From the NCBI RefSeq assembly GCF_015207455.1, contig NZ_JADEWV010000028.1, positions 1 to 46,251 on the forward strand: DNA of 46,251 bases, given 5' to 3'. Shown here in pieces: positions 16,809 through 26,254 of the stretch. This DNA comes from Microcoleus sp. LEGE 07076 (GTDB lineage Bacteria; Cyanobacteriota; Cyanobacteriia; Cyanobacteriales; Microcoleaceae). The first letter of the stretch is position 1, and the number at the start of each line of letters is the position of its first letter. The position numbers were made by a program, and so were the translations under genes. Below the pieces are notes generated by a model. That model ran no database searches, was not told where the DNA came from, and saw only the letters and a program-made list of their open reading frames with translations.

Positions 16809-19800
16809 ATGCTTAATTCAATCCTCAAATGGTCGATCGCTCAACGTTGGTTAGTTGTAATCGGTGCAATTATAGTCACTGTTTTGGGTAGTTATAATTT
16901 AACTAAAATGCCCCTTGATGTTTTTCCTAATTTTGCCCCGCCTCAAGTAGAAATTCAAACAGAAGCCCCAGGATTAGCCCCTGAAGAGGTAGAGTCTTTA
17001 ATTACCTTACCAATTGAGAGCGCAGTCAATGGAACTCCGGGGGTAGAAACTGTGCGCTCCTCTTCGGCGGTAGGTATTTCAGTTGTCAAAGTAATTTTCA
17101 AAGCCGATACAGATATTTATCGAGCGAGACAATTAGTTGCTGAACGTTTACAGCAAACGCGATCGAAGTTGCCTCAAGGTGTTGAAGAACCACAAATCTC
17201 TCCTGTTTCTTCTCCGATAGGCACAATTTTAATGTATGCCTTTACCATAAAAGCAGAAGAAAATCAGCCAAGAACTGATTTAATGGAAGTGCGAAGATTA
17301 GTCGATCGAAATGTTACCAACAGATTACTGGCTGTGCAGGGAATATCACAGGTGATTGCCTATGGAGGCGATGTCAGAGAGTATCAAGTTTTAGTAGATC
17401 CAGTCAAATTAACTGCATTGAATATCTCTTTAGAAGAGGTGACAAAAGCAGCAGAGCAATCAAATACCAATGCGTCTGGGGGATTTTTGATTACACCCGA
17501 TCGCGAAGAAATCATTCGCGGCGTAGGTCGGATTGAAACCATTCAAGAATTGGCAGAATCAGTAGTAATATCTAGGAATGGAAAACCCATCAAACTGCGC
17601 GATGTGGCAGAGGTAAAGTTAGGAGCAGCACTAGCTAGAGGAGATGGTAGTGTCAACGGTCAAAGGGGAGTCATTTTACTGGTAAACAAGCAGCCTCAAA
17701 TCGATACTCCAACTGTAACCAGAGCCGTTGAAAAAGCAATGGAGGAAGTGCAGGCCGGATTGCCGAAAGATGTGAAAGTAGAAGTGACTTTTCGCCAAGA
17801 AAGTTTTATTGATTCGGCGATTGAAAATGTGCGAAATTCCCTGCGAGATGGCATTATAATTGTTTCAGTAATCATGGTAATGTTTTTGATGAATTGGCGC
17901 ACAACTGTAATCACTCTTAGCGCAATTCCCTTGTCTATTTTGATCGGAATGTTAATTTTATCATGGTTTGGAGAAGGCATAAACACTATGACTTTGGGCG
18001 GATTGGCAGTAGCGATTGGTTCAGTTGTGGATGACTCAATTGTCGATATGGAAAACTGCTATCGAGGATTGCGAAAAAATCAATTAGAGGGCAAGCCTAA
18101 AGACGATTTTGAAATTGTTTACCGCACTTCGGTAGAGGTTCGCACCAGTGTAATTTTCTCTACGGTAATCATTGTGATTGTATTTGCGCCGATTTTCTCT
18201 TTGACAGGAGTAGAAGGACGGATCTTTACCCCAATGGGAGTGGCTTACTTAGTTTCTATTCTTGCCTCTACTTTTGTTGCAATGACTCTTTCACCTGCCC
18301 TTTGCGCTATCTTATTAGCAAATCGTAAATTGCCATCGGATGATACTTGGGTTTCGGCATTAAGTCAACGGCTTTATCGTCCAGTTTTGAATATGGCAAT
18401 TAATCGTCCTAAATTAATCTTGTTCCCCGCGATAGCTGCTTTTATTGCTTCATTAATTGTGCTTCCCTCACTAGGAAGAGTATTTTTACCCGAATTTCAA
18501 GAGCGGTCTTTAGTTAATACAATGTTACTTTATCCTGGGAGTTCTCTGTCTGCTACTAATGACATGGGACTTTCAATGCAGAATGCTCTCAAAGACGATC
18601 CTCGATTTACCGCTGTACAATTGCGATCGGGACGTGCGCCCGGTGATGCTGATGCAGCAGGGGTAAATTTAGGACATTTGGATGTAGAACTCAGCGATAT
18701 TGGTATTAAGAATCGAGAACAAAGTATTGCTAAAATTAGAGAGGAATTTAATAAATTACCCGGTGTGGCTACTAGCGTGGGAGGCTTTATTTCCCATCGT
18801 ATGGACGAAGTGCTTTCAGGAGTGAGAAGTGCGATCGCTGTGAAAGTTTTTGGTACTGATTTGACAGAATTAAGAGCTATTGGTAAGGAAGTAGAAACGG
18901 CGATGAGTCAAGTCGAAGGTATTGTTGATTTGCAGTTAGAACAACAAATTCCTATTCGTCAGTTACAGATTAAATTTGATCGCGCTTTGGCGGCACGTTA
19001 CGGACTTAGCATTGGAAGTATTACAGAAACTCTAGAAACTGCATTGAATGGAAAAGTCGTCTCTCAAGTCCTTAAAGAACAGCAGTTATTCGATCTGTTG
19101 GTGTGGTTGAAACCGGAAAATCGCAGTAATATTGATACTATCCGCAACTTGTTAGTTGATACTCCTTCGGGACAGAAGATCCCACTAGCACAAGTCGCAA
19201 AAATTGAATACGGCACTGGCCCTAATACTATCAACCGCGAAAATGTTTCTCGTTTCTTAGTTGTGGCTGCGAATGTGTCAGGACGAGATTTACGCTCAGT
19301 TGTTAATGAAATTAAGACCAAAGTACAACAGCAGGTAATTTTGCCTTCAGGTTATTTTATTCAGTATGGCGGACAATTTGAATCGGAAGAACGAGCAACC
19401 CAAAACCTACTTATATTTGGTAGCTTAGGAATAGTAATTATTGCAGTGCTGATGTATTTTGCCGTAAAATCTTTTGGAAGTGCGATTATGATTATGATTA
19501 ACTTACCCCTGGCATTAGTAGGAGGTATTTTCTCTATTGCGATCGGTAGTGGCATCATTTCTGTAGCTTCACTTGTGGGTTTTATCACTTTATTTGGAGT
19601 CGCGGTTCGTAACGGTTTGCTTTTGGTGGATAATTTTAATCAAAAAGCAAGCAAGGGAATGCCTTTCAAGGAAATAATTAAAGAAGGTGCAATGGAAAGA
19701 TTGGTAGCCATTTTGATGACAGCTTTTACCTCGGCTTTAGGCATGGTTCCCCTGGTAGTTGGTACAGGCGCGGGCAAAGAAATTTTGCAACCTCTGGCAG

Positions 19801-19907
19801 TTGTGGTGTTGGGTGGGTTGTTTACTTCTACGGCCTTGACGTTACTGGTTCTGCCAGCTTTGTATTCAATGTTTGGGAAGTTTTTATTTAATAAAACGAG
19901 TTTATGA
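16809..19907 (+). CDS. cusA: Heavy-metal RND efflux pump (CusA/CzcA type)
   Basis: A 1032-residue inner-membrane proton-driven pump with the duplicated RND layout: one N-terminal helix, a large periplasmic loop, six helices, a second loop and six more helices. The fourth helix carries DDSIVDMEN (Asp408, Asp409, Asp413, Glu415), the acidic cluster used by heavy-metal RND pumps for proton coupling. Together with the CusB-like adaptor, copper ATPase and DUF305 protein it most likely exports copper or silver. Cobalt, zinc or nickel cannot be excluded from sequence alone. No outer-membrane factor gene is present here, so a TolC-like protein elsewhere is implied. Confidence 0.9.
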   Translation: MLNSILKWSIAQRWLVVIGAIIVTVLGSYNLTKMPLDVFPNFAPPQVEIQTEAPGLAPEEVESLITLPIESAVNGTPGVETVRSSSAVGISVVKVIFKADTDIYRARQLVAERLQQTRSKLPQGVEEPQISPVSSPIGTILMYAFTIKAEENQPRTDLMEVRRLVDRNVTNRLLAVQGISQVIAYGGDVREYQVLVDPVKLTALNISLEEVTKAAEQSNTNASGGFLITPDREEIIRGVGRIETIQELAESVVISRNGKPIKLRDVAEVKLGAALARGDGSVNGQRGVILLVNKQPQIDTPTVTRAVEKAMEEVQAGLPKDVKVEVTFRQESFIDSAIENVRNSLRDGIIIVSVIMVMFLMNWRTTVITLSAIPLSILIGMLILSWFGEGINTMTLGGLAVAIGSVVDDSIVDMENCYRGLRKNQLEGKPKDDFEIVYRTSVEVRTSVIFSTVIIVIVFAPIFSLTGVEGRIFTPMGVAYLVSILASTFVAMTLSPALCAILLANRKLPSDDTWVSALSQRLYRPVLNMAINRPKLILFPAIAAFIASLIVLPSLGRVFLPEFQERSLVNTMLLYPGSSLSATNDMGLSMQNALKDDPRFTAVQLRSGRAPGDADAAGVNLGHLDVELSDIGIKNREQSIAKIREEFNKLPGVATSVGGFISHRMDEVLSGVRSAIAVKVFGTDLTELRAIGKEVETAMSQVEGIVDLQLEQQIPIRQLQIKFDRALAARYGLSIGSITETLETALNGKVVSQVLKEQQLFDLLVWLKPENRSNIDTIRNLLVDTPSGQKIPLAQVAKIEYGTGPNTINRENVSRFLVVAANVSGRDLRSVVNEIKTKVQQQVILPSGYFIQYGGQFESEERATQNLLIFGSLGIVIIAVLMYFAVKSFGSAIMIMINLPLALVGGIFSIAIGSGIISVASLVGFITLFGVAVRNGLLLVDNFNQKASKGMPFKEIIKEGAMERLVAILMTAFTSALGMVPLVVGTGAGKEILQPLAVVVLGGLFTSTALTLLVLPALYSMFGKFLFNKTSL

Positions 19908-19909
19908 TT

Positions 19910-19960
19910 CGGCGGTTGAAACCGTGTCTAAACAAACAAAGTCGGCCTGCGCCGACTGGT
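19910..19960. repeat. CGGCGGTTGAAACCG repeat with GTCGGCCTGCGCCGAC hairpin
   Basis: A short repeat ending in a perfect 7-bp hairpin AGTCGGC-CTGC-GCCGACT, placed right after the cusA stop, where it can terminate transcription. A second copy is at 34566-34615. The remaining intergenic bases to 20189 contain an ACACAGAG microsatellite and GATCGATCGG-rich sequence, with no gene. Confidence 0.65.
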
Positions 19961-20189
19961 TTATAAATTGGATGAGTAACCCGGATTTGGGCTCGTATCA
20001 TATCGTTTGCGCTTGCATCGGAATGATTTAACCACAGAGAACACAGAGTACACAGAGGGAGAGAATATATATCTGAATCATTCCGATGCTACCGGATTTG
20101 ATATCATGTCCGATCGATTACCCGCGATCGATCGGACACCATATCACCTCTAGCGGGCCGGCACAGAATCAAACAGCCCTAGCGGTTAA

Positions 20190-22178
20190 TTAGACTGCAC
20201 GTTCTGTCAATTTTGTCAAGACGTTGTTCGATCGCTCCACAAAATCTTTCATTCCTTCAGCATCGAAACCCTTCTGGGCCATCAAAGCCAAGTCATAAAC
20301 GTGGTGACAAATCATACTCGCCAACTGCGCCGAGGGAGACTCGCCGCCACTTTGAATAATCGCACCTTGACTCAAATTAGCCAGATTTTGAATCAGCGGG
20401 TGAGACGTATTCACCAGCAAAACGTGTTCTTCGGGGAATTCGGCCGCTTGCTGCTGCAATAGCGCCGTCATATCCCGCATCCGGCGCAAAGCTTCCGGTA
20501 ACAGGACGATCGCAGGTGGCGCCCCCTCTGCAGAGTCAGCCTTCAAAGCTTCGGTGCGGATGTTCACTTTCGGCTTGTTGAGAGCATTTTGGAACATTTC
20601 TTTAACTTGTTCGCTGCGAGTTTTATTGGTCGCCGGATCGACTATTTCCGCTTCTTTTTCTTTGTCAATTAGCGTGTCGTCGATGTCAGAATCAACCCGC
20701 GAGAATTTAACATCCGAATATTCTCGTTCCAAGAAACTGATAAAGTGCGTGTCGATGAAAGAATCCATAAACAGCACTTCCAAACCTTGGCTTTTGTGCA
20801 GGGCGACGTAAGTTGCTTGAGAAGCCGGCTCTGTGCAGTAAAACACGCGATTTTCGTGGCGTTTTTGATTGCGTTCCAAATACTCTTTCAGCGTGGTGTA
20901 AGGCTGCGTCGAACCGGAACTTTCCGACTTTGGAGTCACATCTTGCCACAAATCTCCTTCCTCGGTTTGCACCTGCACTTCGGGAGTTGCAGTTTCTGGT
21001 TTTTCCGATGTTGGCTCGTAGGTGCTGCGGTAGATTAAAATATCTTCGATTTGCTTTTTGAACTTGTCGTCGTTGAGGGCTCCGAATTTGACAAAAGTGC
21101 CGATATCTTGCCAGCAGCGGATGTACTCATCGCGATCGTCCCGGTAAAGTTCCTTGAGGCGATCGCCCACTTTTTTCGCAATATAATCAGCAATTTTCCT
21201 TACAGTGCGGTTGCTTTGCAAAGAACTCCGAGAAACGTTCAGCGGAATGTCGGTACTGTCAATCACGCCCCGCAGCGGCATCAAGAATTTCGGGATAATT
21301 TCTTCGCAGTGATCGCTGACAAAAACCTGGTTGCAAAATAGCTTGATATTGCCTTGGGTAACATCGACATCGGGCCGCAGTTTCGGAAAGAACAGAATCC
21401 CGTTAACAATAAAAGGATAATCTGTATTCAGGTGTACCCACAGCAGCGGTTCCTCTTGGAACGGGTAAAGGTAGCGGTAGAGTTCCAAATAATCTTGTTT
21501 CTGCAAGTTGCTGGCTGATTCCCGCCAGATTGCTTTGTGTTTGTTGAGTTCCTCTCCCTCAAATTTGATCGGAACTGGCATGAAATCGCAGTAGGTTTTG
21601 ACTAACTGCTTGACCCGGCTGGCTTCTACATATTCGAGTTCTTCATCCTGGAGTGTGAGAGTAATTGTAGTGCCGCGTTCTGTGCGGGTGGATTCTGATA
21701 GTTCAAAAGCGGGGGAACCGTCGCAAGACCAGTGTACTGCTTGGGAACCTTCTTTGTAGGAAAGAGTGTCAATGTCTACTTTCTGCGCGACCATGAAAGA
21801 AGAGTAGAAACCGAGTCCGAAGTGACCGATAATTGCATCGTCGCCGCTACCTTGGTATTTTTGAATAAATTCTTCGGCGCTGGAGAAAGCGACTTGGTTG
21901 ATGTATTTTTTTACCTCGTCGGCGGTCATGCCGATGCCGTTATCGGAAATTGAGAGGGTTTTGTTTTCTTTGTCGATCGCAATGTTGATTTGTGGTTCGC
22001 CAATGTCGCCGCTGTATTCGCCCGTTCGAGAAACCATTTTGAGTTTGGCAATGGCATCGACGGCGTTAGAAATTAGTTCCCGCAAGAAGACTTCGTGGTC
22101 TGTGTATAGCGACTTCTTGATAATCGGGAAAATATTCTCGGTATGGATAGAGATTGTTCCCTGTTCTAAAACTGTCAT
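20190..22178 (-). CDS. htpG: Molecular chaperone HtpG (Hsp90)
   Basis: A 662-residue Hsp90. The N-terminal GHKL ATP-binding domain shows LISNAVDAIAKL and DNGIGMTADE, then the GHFGLGFYSSFMVA lid motif. The middle domain has LNVSRSSLQSNRTV with the catalytic-loop arginine, and there is a normal C-terminal dimerisation domain, without the MEEVD tail of eukaryotes. The cytosolic chaperone refolds stress-damaged proteins and in cyanobacteria supports phycobilisome and tetrapyrrole enzymes under heat. No CIRCE element was noticed upstream; the intergenic region is filled by microsatellites. Confidence 0.95.
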   Translation of the reverse strand: MTVLEQGTISIHTENIFPIIKKSLYTDHEVFLRELISNAVDAIAKLKMVSRTGEYSGDIGEPQINIAIDKENKTLSISDNGIGMTADEVKKYINQVAFSSAEEFIQKYQGSGDDAIIGHFGLGFYSSFMVAQKVDIDTLSYKEGSQAVHWSCDGSPAFELSESTRTERGTTITLTLQDEELEYVEASRVKQLVKTYCDFMPVPIKFEGEELNKHKAIWRESASNLQKQDYLELYRYLYPFQEEPLLWVHLNTDYPFIVNGILFFPKLRPDVDVTQGNIKLFCNQVFVSDHCEEIIPKFLMPLRGVIDSTDIPLNVSRSSLQSNRTVRKIADYIAKKVGDRLKELYRDDRDEYIRCWQDIGTFVKFGALNDDKFKKQIEDILIYRSTYEPTSEKPETATPEVQVQTEEGDLWQDVTPKSESSGSTQPYTTLKEYLERNQKRHENRVFYCTEPASQATYVALHKSQGLEVLFMDSFIDTHFISFLEREYSDVKFSRVDSDIDDTLIDKEKEAEIVDPATNKTRSEQVKEMFQNALNKPKVNIRTEALKADSAEGAPPAIVLLPEALRRMRDMTALLQQQAAEFPEEHVLLVNTSHPLIQNLANLSQGAIIQSGGESPSAQLASMICHHVYDLALMAQKGFDAEGMKDFVERSNNVLTKLTERAV

Positions 22179-22205
22179 ACTTCTTCGCTAGGTATTTTTT
22201 AAGAG

Positions 22206-22412
22206 TCAGCAGTCATTAGTCATTAGTCAGTAGTTATCAGTTATTGGTTATTGGTTATTGGTTATTGGTTATTGGTTATTAGTCAACTATCAACTATCAA
22301 CTAAGAGGGCCCGCACGGGGCACCGCCCCTACCAACTGACAACTAAGAGGGCCCGCACGCACCATCCACCGCCCCTACCAACTGTCAACTGTCAACTGTC
22401 AACTGACTAATG
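22206..22412. repeat. Mixed heptamer repeats upstream of htpG
   Basis: Successive tracts of AGTCATT, TTATTGG (at least five units), ATCAACT and GTCAACT, with two copies of GAGGGCCCGCACG separated by about 40 bp. No gene is visible between 22179 and 22498. Confidence 0.85.
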
Positions 22413-22498
22413 ACTATTTATTGATTTTGGGCGATCGCGCTACCTTTTGCCAAAGGGATTACCACAAAAAAATGATTCGGTTTCCCCCACATCATAAC

Positions 22499-23863
22499 TC
22501 ACAAAGGCAACCGCAGCAGAAAGGTGCTGCCAAAACCCACTTGGCTGCGGGCGCTGAGGCTGCCGCGGTGTGCCCGGGCGATGGTTTGGGCGATCGCCAA
22601 TCCGAGTCCCGAACCGCCGGTATGGCGCGATCGATCGCTGTTGACTCGGTAAAATCGATCGAATATGCGCGCTAAATCTGCCTCCGCTATCCCAAAGCCG
22701 GTATCTTGGACCTGAATTATCGCCTCCTGGTGACTGCAATCTAAAATCGCTGTTACTTTTCCCCCAGCCGGAGTGTATTGAATGGCATTGACAATTAAAT
22801 TAGTAACTAAACGGTAAAGTTGATCGGCATCGCCAACAACCTTCAATTGCTGCTGTACGCGGATTTCGGATATTAGCGCTACCTCGGAGGATCTCGCCAC
22901 AACTGCCAATTCCTCGACTAAATCGCTAACCAAGTCGTTCAAACAGCAAAGTTGAGGGCGATCCTCTTCGAGGGCTTCGCTAACGGATTTTGCTCCATCG
23001 TTGGTTTGAGAGTCCATGCGTGCTAGCAGTAATAAATCGGTAACTAACTGAGTCAATCTGCGGTTTTGGCGATCGATCGTCCGCAAAATTTCTCGTGCTT
23101 CTTTTTCATCTAATTGAGGCATCAACAAAGCCGATTCTACAGTTGCTTGAGATGCCGCTAAAGGCGTCCGCAATTCGTGGGCAGCATCCGCTGTAAACTG
23201 TTGGATTTGTCGGTAGGAAGCATAAATCGGTTTCATTGCCAATCCTGCCAATAACCAGCTAGAAAAGGCGATCGAAATCAATGCAGTCGGCAATCCTAAT
23301 TTCAAAATCAATTTAACTGTATTGAGATAATTGTGGAAATCTTGCAAGCTGCGCCCTACTTGAAAATATCCCCAATCTTCCTGGGTTTTAGTGTGCAGAG
23401 CCACAGAAATTTGATGGTAAATATTGCCTTTTATGTCAGTTATAGTTTGCCAGTATTGGGGATTGAATGTCGGCGGCAATGTTGCGGGATAAGTCCCTGC
23501 TGTGGCAATTAAATTACCTGAATAATCGAACAAACGAATATAGTAATAACTTTGGTCGAGCGCCGTTAAAATATGTCGATTGGGCTGCGATTTTTTCCAG
23601 CCGTTAACCCCAGTAACGCGGAGGTTAGGCAAAAGTTCGTTAACTATTGGTTCGAGTTTTCCAGGCTGCTGCAATTTGATTTCGAGGCTGTCGTGCAGCG
23701 TCCCGGCAACTGATGCTAATTCCCTGTCTATGGCTACCCAGTGAGCGTGGGCGATCGCCTTGTATACCCCAAATCCTAACAAGCTCAAAATTAAACCCAT
23801 GACTGCGGCATAGGAAATCGCTAAGTGCGATCGAGTTCGGTTAAATAGTTTATTTTGATTCAT
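22499..23863 (-). CDS. rppB: RppB/NrsS-type sensor histidine kinase
   Basis: A 454-residue membrane kinase. It has an N-terminal helix (YAAVMGLILSLLGFGVYKAI), a ~160-residue periplasmic sensor, a second helix (LPTALISIAFSSWLLAGLAM), HisKA with FTADAAHELRTPLA (His229), and the N box (LVTNLIVNAIQYT), G1 (DTGFGIA) and G2 (GGSGLGLAI) motifs of the ATPase domain. In Synechocystis the related RppB/NrsS and CopS kinases sense redox, nickel or copper. The partner regulator is 228 bp upstream on the same strand. Given the copper genes nearby and the shared box, metal sensing is plausible but not shown. Confidence 0.85.
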   Translation of the reverse strand: MNQNKLFNRTRSHLAISYAAVMGLILSLLGFGVYKAIAHAHWVAIDRELASVAGTLHDSLEIKLQQPGKLEPIVNELLPNLRVTGVNGWKKSQPNRHILTALDQSYYYIRLFDYSGNLIATAGTYPATLPPTFNPQYWQTITDIKGNIYHQISVALHTKTQEDWGYFQVGRSLQDFHNYLNTVKLILKLGLPTALISIAFSSWLLAGLAMKPIYASYRQIQQFTADAAHELRTPLAASQATVESALLMPQLDEKEAREILRTIDRQNRRLTQLVTDLLLLARMDSQTNDGAKSVSEALEEDRPQLCCLNDLVSDLVEELAVVARSSEVALISEIRVQQQLKVVGDADQLYRLVTNLIVNAIQYTPAGGKVTAILDCSHQEAIIQVQDTGFGIAEADLARIFDRFYRVNSDRSRHTGGSGLGLAIAQTIARAHRGSLSARSQVGFGSTFLLRLPL

Positions 23864-24091
23864 TTAAACTTACATTTTGCACAATTCCTTCTACTGGTTC
23901 CCCGACTATGCCAATTAGTAACAACTTAAGACTGAAGCGCATAATAAATGTCGCTTTTATTCTAGTCGAGCTCCCCCTCGCATCCCCCTTAATAAGCAGG
24001 GTGGATCTAGATTTCGATACAAACAAGAGAGACTATCCCTTTGAGGTTAACTGGAAACGAGATATAATCCGCCGCCGTTGCCCGCCCTAAT
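23864..24091. other. Intergenic spacer with fragment of CCCCCTCGCATCCCCCTTA repeat
   Basis: The spacer between the kinase and regulator holds one half of a repeat (CCCCCTCGCATCCCCCTTA, about 23969-23988) whose complete hairpin form is at 30333-30389. A 60-codon plus-strand frame here has no supporting features. Confidence 0.5.
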
Positions 24092-24781
24092 TTAATTTTT
24101 CATCCGGTATCCGATACCATGTACGGTTTCAATCAAATTCGCGCAGCCAAATGATTCTAGTTTGCGCCGCAACAAGCGCACTTGAGCTGCTACCACATTG
24201 CTAAACGTATCTGCACTAGCCTCCCATAGCTGATTCCGAATTTGGTCAGTGGTAACAATTTGGTTGGGATGTTTCATAAAATATTCTAGCAGTTGAAATT
24301 CTTTGTTTGTCAGAGAAATTATCTGGTTTTTACCATTTTTATCGAGATGACAAGCAGTGCGATTTCCGCAGTCTAAAATTAGATTGCCGATTTGTAGCTG
24401 TTGGGGCTGAATTTGGGGCGATCGCCTCTGCAAAGCCCGCAACCTTGCTAACAGTTCCGCCATCCCGAAGGGCTTGACTAAATAATCGTCAGCCCCCGCA
24501 TCCAATCCAGCTACTTTATCTTCCATCCTATCTTTTGCCGTCAGCATCAAAACTGGCAATGCGCTATTTTTTGCGCGCAATCTCCGCAGCAATTCCAATC
24601 CTGACAATCCCGGTAGCAACCAGTCAAAAATAGCCAGATTGTATTGAGTCCAATGACTATCTAAATATTCCCAAGCTTCACAGCCATCCTGCGCCCAGTC
24701 AACTATATATTTTTCGTGCTTCAAAGTGCGATCGATCGCTTTTCCTAAATCTGGCTCGTCTTCAACTAACAAAACTCTCAT
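24092..24781 (-). CDS. rppA: RppA/NrsR-type OmpR-family response regulator
   Basis: A 229-residue regulator starting MRVLLVEDEPDLGKAI. The receiver has Asp53 in LAIFDWLLPGLSGLELL as the phosphorylation site and the VKPFGMAELLARLRALQRR linker. A C-terminal winged helix follows (TNKEFQLLEYFMKHPNQIV, then NVVAAQVRLLRRKL). The tryptophan after the phospho-Asp (DWLLPG) is typical of the RppA/NrsR/CopR branch. The frame extends upstream to 24838, but receivers begin at this Met, so I set the start at 24781. It is the best candidate in the window to bind the five ATTTCAT direct-repeat boxes; that link is inferred. Confidence 0.88.
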   Translation of the reverse strand: MRVLLVEDEPDLGKAIDRTLKHEKYIVDWAQDGCEAWEYLDSHWTQYNLAIFDWLLPGLSGLELLRRLRAKNSALPVLMLTAKDRMEDKVAGLDAGADDYLVKPFGMAELLARLRALQRRSPQIQPQQLQIGNLILDCGNRTACHLDKNGKNQIISLTNKEFQLLEYFMKHPNQIVTTDQIRNQLWEASADTFSNVVAAQVRLLRRKLESFGCANLIETVHGIGYRMKN

Positions 24782-24884
24782 AACTCTCAAATTTCTAGGG
24801 GGGAAACAATAATAATCTTGCCCCCTCCCCTGATTCAAGGGGAGGCTTAGGGTGCGGTGCTTTGTATTTTTGCAACAGTTCTCT

Positions 24885-25355
24885 TTAGTAGGTTTGAATT
24901 AAAACTATACCCAGGGGAATTGCTGCATTTATTCCCACCATTTTACCAGATATCGCGGACATCCAATTGCGAGTGTTACCAGGAGTGTCAACACCCCGTA
25001 TATCAATTGATATAGTGGTATCAGGAGCAACAGGTTGCGCGAAAACCACTATCGCTTTTCAGTCATTAACCGAAACTTGAGACTCGATTTTTTGACCAGA
25101 TTTATTTGTAACCTCAATTGGGCTACGCATTCTGATATCTGCCGGAAAATTAATTGTCAGCGCTGAAACACATTTTCCCTGAACCTGAACTTTAAAATGA
25201 TGGGTAGCACCCTGACAACGAGCTTTGTTGGGATGTACACCACTGTGTATCAAGTGACGAACATTCACATTTCGCATTGCTCATCCTGCAACTATAGGGG
25301 AGGCATTAGATGCTAGCACAAATGTCAAGACAGCAGCGTAAATTAACTTTTTCAT
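24885..25355 (-). pseudogene. DUF2808-like exported protein gene with two in-frame TGA codons
   Basis: From the ATG at 25355 the frame reads a signal peptide (MKKLIYAAVLTFVLASNASP), then TGA (25281-25283). It continues as AMRNVNVRHLIHSGVHP through HHFKVQVQGKCVSALTINFP, then a second TGA (25059-25061) after SQVSVND. It goes on as KAIVVFAQPVAPDTTISIDI and RGVDTPGNTRNW to TAA at 24885-24887. The late part looks like DUF2808, a cyanobacterial exported domain. No frameshift is needed; only the two TGAs interrupt 157 codons. Most likely a recent pseudogene or base errors. Confidence 0.7.
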
Positions 25356-25685
25356 TCCGGTACTTACTGAAAAATTGACTAATTTATTATGTTATTTATT
25401 AGCTTGATTTTCAGGGATGAAATTGCGATTGAACTTTCTATACTAAAATTAGTAGGTACAAAGATATTCTGGCGATAATCCAACTCAAAATCAACCCTGT
25501 TCATCAAATAAGCTGTTGCAGCATTTAAACTGTATGCCAAAAAACAATAAAAATCTTGTGGGCCGTTGCTCTGAGCAGCGCCCTGAACATACAATGTTTA
25601 TTTGTTCGACAGCTTAAACTGGGTTGATACTGTTCGACATAGTTGACATAACCCATAACCAAGACTGCATTAATCAATTAGCTAT
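25356..25685. other. Intergenic region without convincing gene
   Basis: A 71-codon minus-strand frame (25379-25594) is present, but it is Asn/Ile-rich, has no good ribosome binding site and no recognisable domain. I found no repeat or regulatory motif strong enough to report. Confidence 0.4.
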
Positions 25686-26189
25686 CTATTGCTTAAACGT
25701 AAAGCGACCATCAACTTTTTCTCCGTTAATATCCGCATTCATTTTCACAGCATAACTTCCTGCCTCTTGACCTGGAAACAGAACAGTGTAATGTTTGCCA
25801 TCAGGGTCGTATTTGAGTGCTAGATTTTGCTGTTTGCCATTAGGTAACTGCACTTGAGCTGTCACTTTTGCATTGGGAACTGGTTCGTGTTTGTCGCCTT
25901 TTTGCAAATAAAAATCTAAATGAGTTCCGGTAGCTTCTTTCTCAGCTAAAAACTCTAAGTGGTAAGCTCCAGACTCAACAACTTGACCTCCTTTAGATGC
26001 GTTAGGATGACCAGTTTTATCGGCTGCGACTGGGGCAGCACTAGGAGCAGAAGATGCAGGTTTAGAGGCGACTGGAAAGGATGTTAAGCTGCTATTTGCA
26101 TCACTTTTTTCGTCGCCTTTGCCACAAGCCCCCAAAAATAGTAATCCGACAGTGCCTAGAACAATTAAATTTGATTTGATGGTTTTCAT
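25686..26189 (-). CDS. Copper-regulon lipoprotein, YtkA/FixH-like
   Basis: A 167-residue exported lipoprotein starting MKTIKSNLIVLG, with lipobox LGAC (Cys20), an Ala/Ser/Pro-rich linker, and a C-terminal beta-rich domain. The domain includes GAYHLEFLAEKEATGTHLDF, PNAKVTAQVQLPNGKQ and AGSYAVKMNADINGEKVDGR. The pattern of polar beta strands with PNAKVTAQV recalls the YtkA/FixH-like domain found beside metal efflux systems. The start was chosen at 26189 because a normal signal peptide begins there; the frame is open to 26234. Box 5 lies 47 nt upstream, which ties it to the copper genes. Confidence 0.75.
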   Translation of the reverse strand: MKTIKSNLIVLGTVGLLFLGACGKGDEKSDANSSLTSFPVASKPASSAPSAAPVAADKTGHPNASKGGQVVESGAYHLEFLAEKEATGTHLDFYLQKGDKHEPVPNAKVTAQVQLPNGKQQNLALKYDPDGKHYTVLFPGQEAGSYAVKMNADINGEKVDGRFTFKQ

Positions 26190-26236
26190 TTGATGTAATT
26201 TTTGGGTACAATTATTCCGAATAATAACACCCAAAG

Positions 26237-26254
26237 ATGAAATTAGGATGAAAA
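26237..26254 (-). promoter_or_regulatory. Copper-regulon box 5 (upstream of lipoprotein)
   Basis: Minus-strand TTTTCATCCTAATTTCAT, with one mismatch to the consensus at the first base. It lies 47 nt upstream of the lipoprotein ATG, a spacing close to that of box 2. The remaining bases to 26518 have no gene. Confidence 0.78.

Noticed and set aside
24885-25355. Selenocysteine coding at the two TGA codons
   Set aside because: No SECIS-like hairpin was evident after either TGA, the DUF2808 family is not a known selenoprotein, and two sites in a structural protein make decay more likely.
25379-25594. 71-codon minus-strand frame
   Set aside because: No ribosome binding site, no domain, and Asn/Ile-rich composition expected from AT-rich intergenic DNA.
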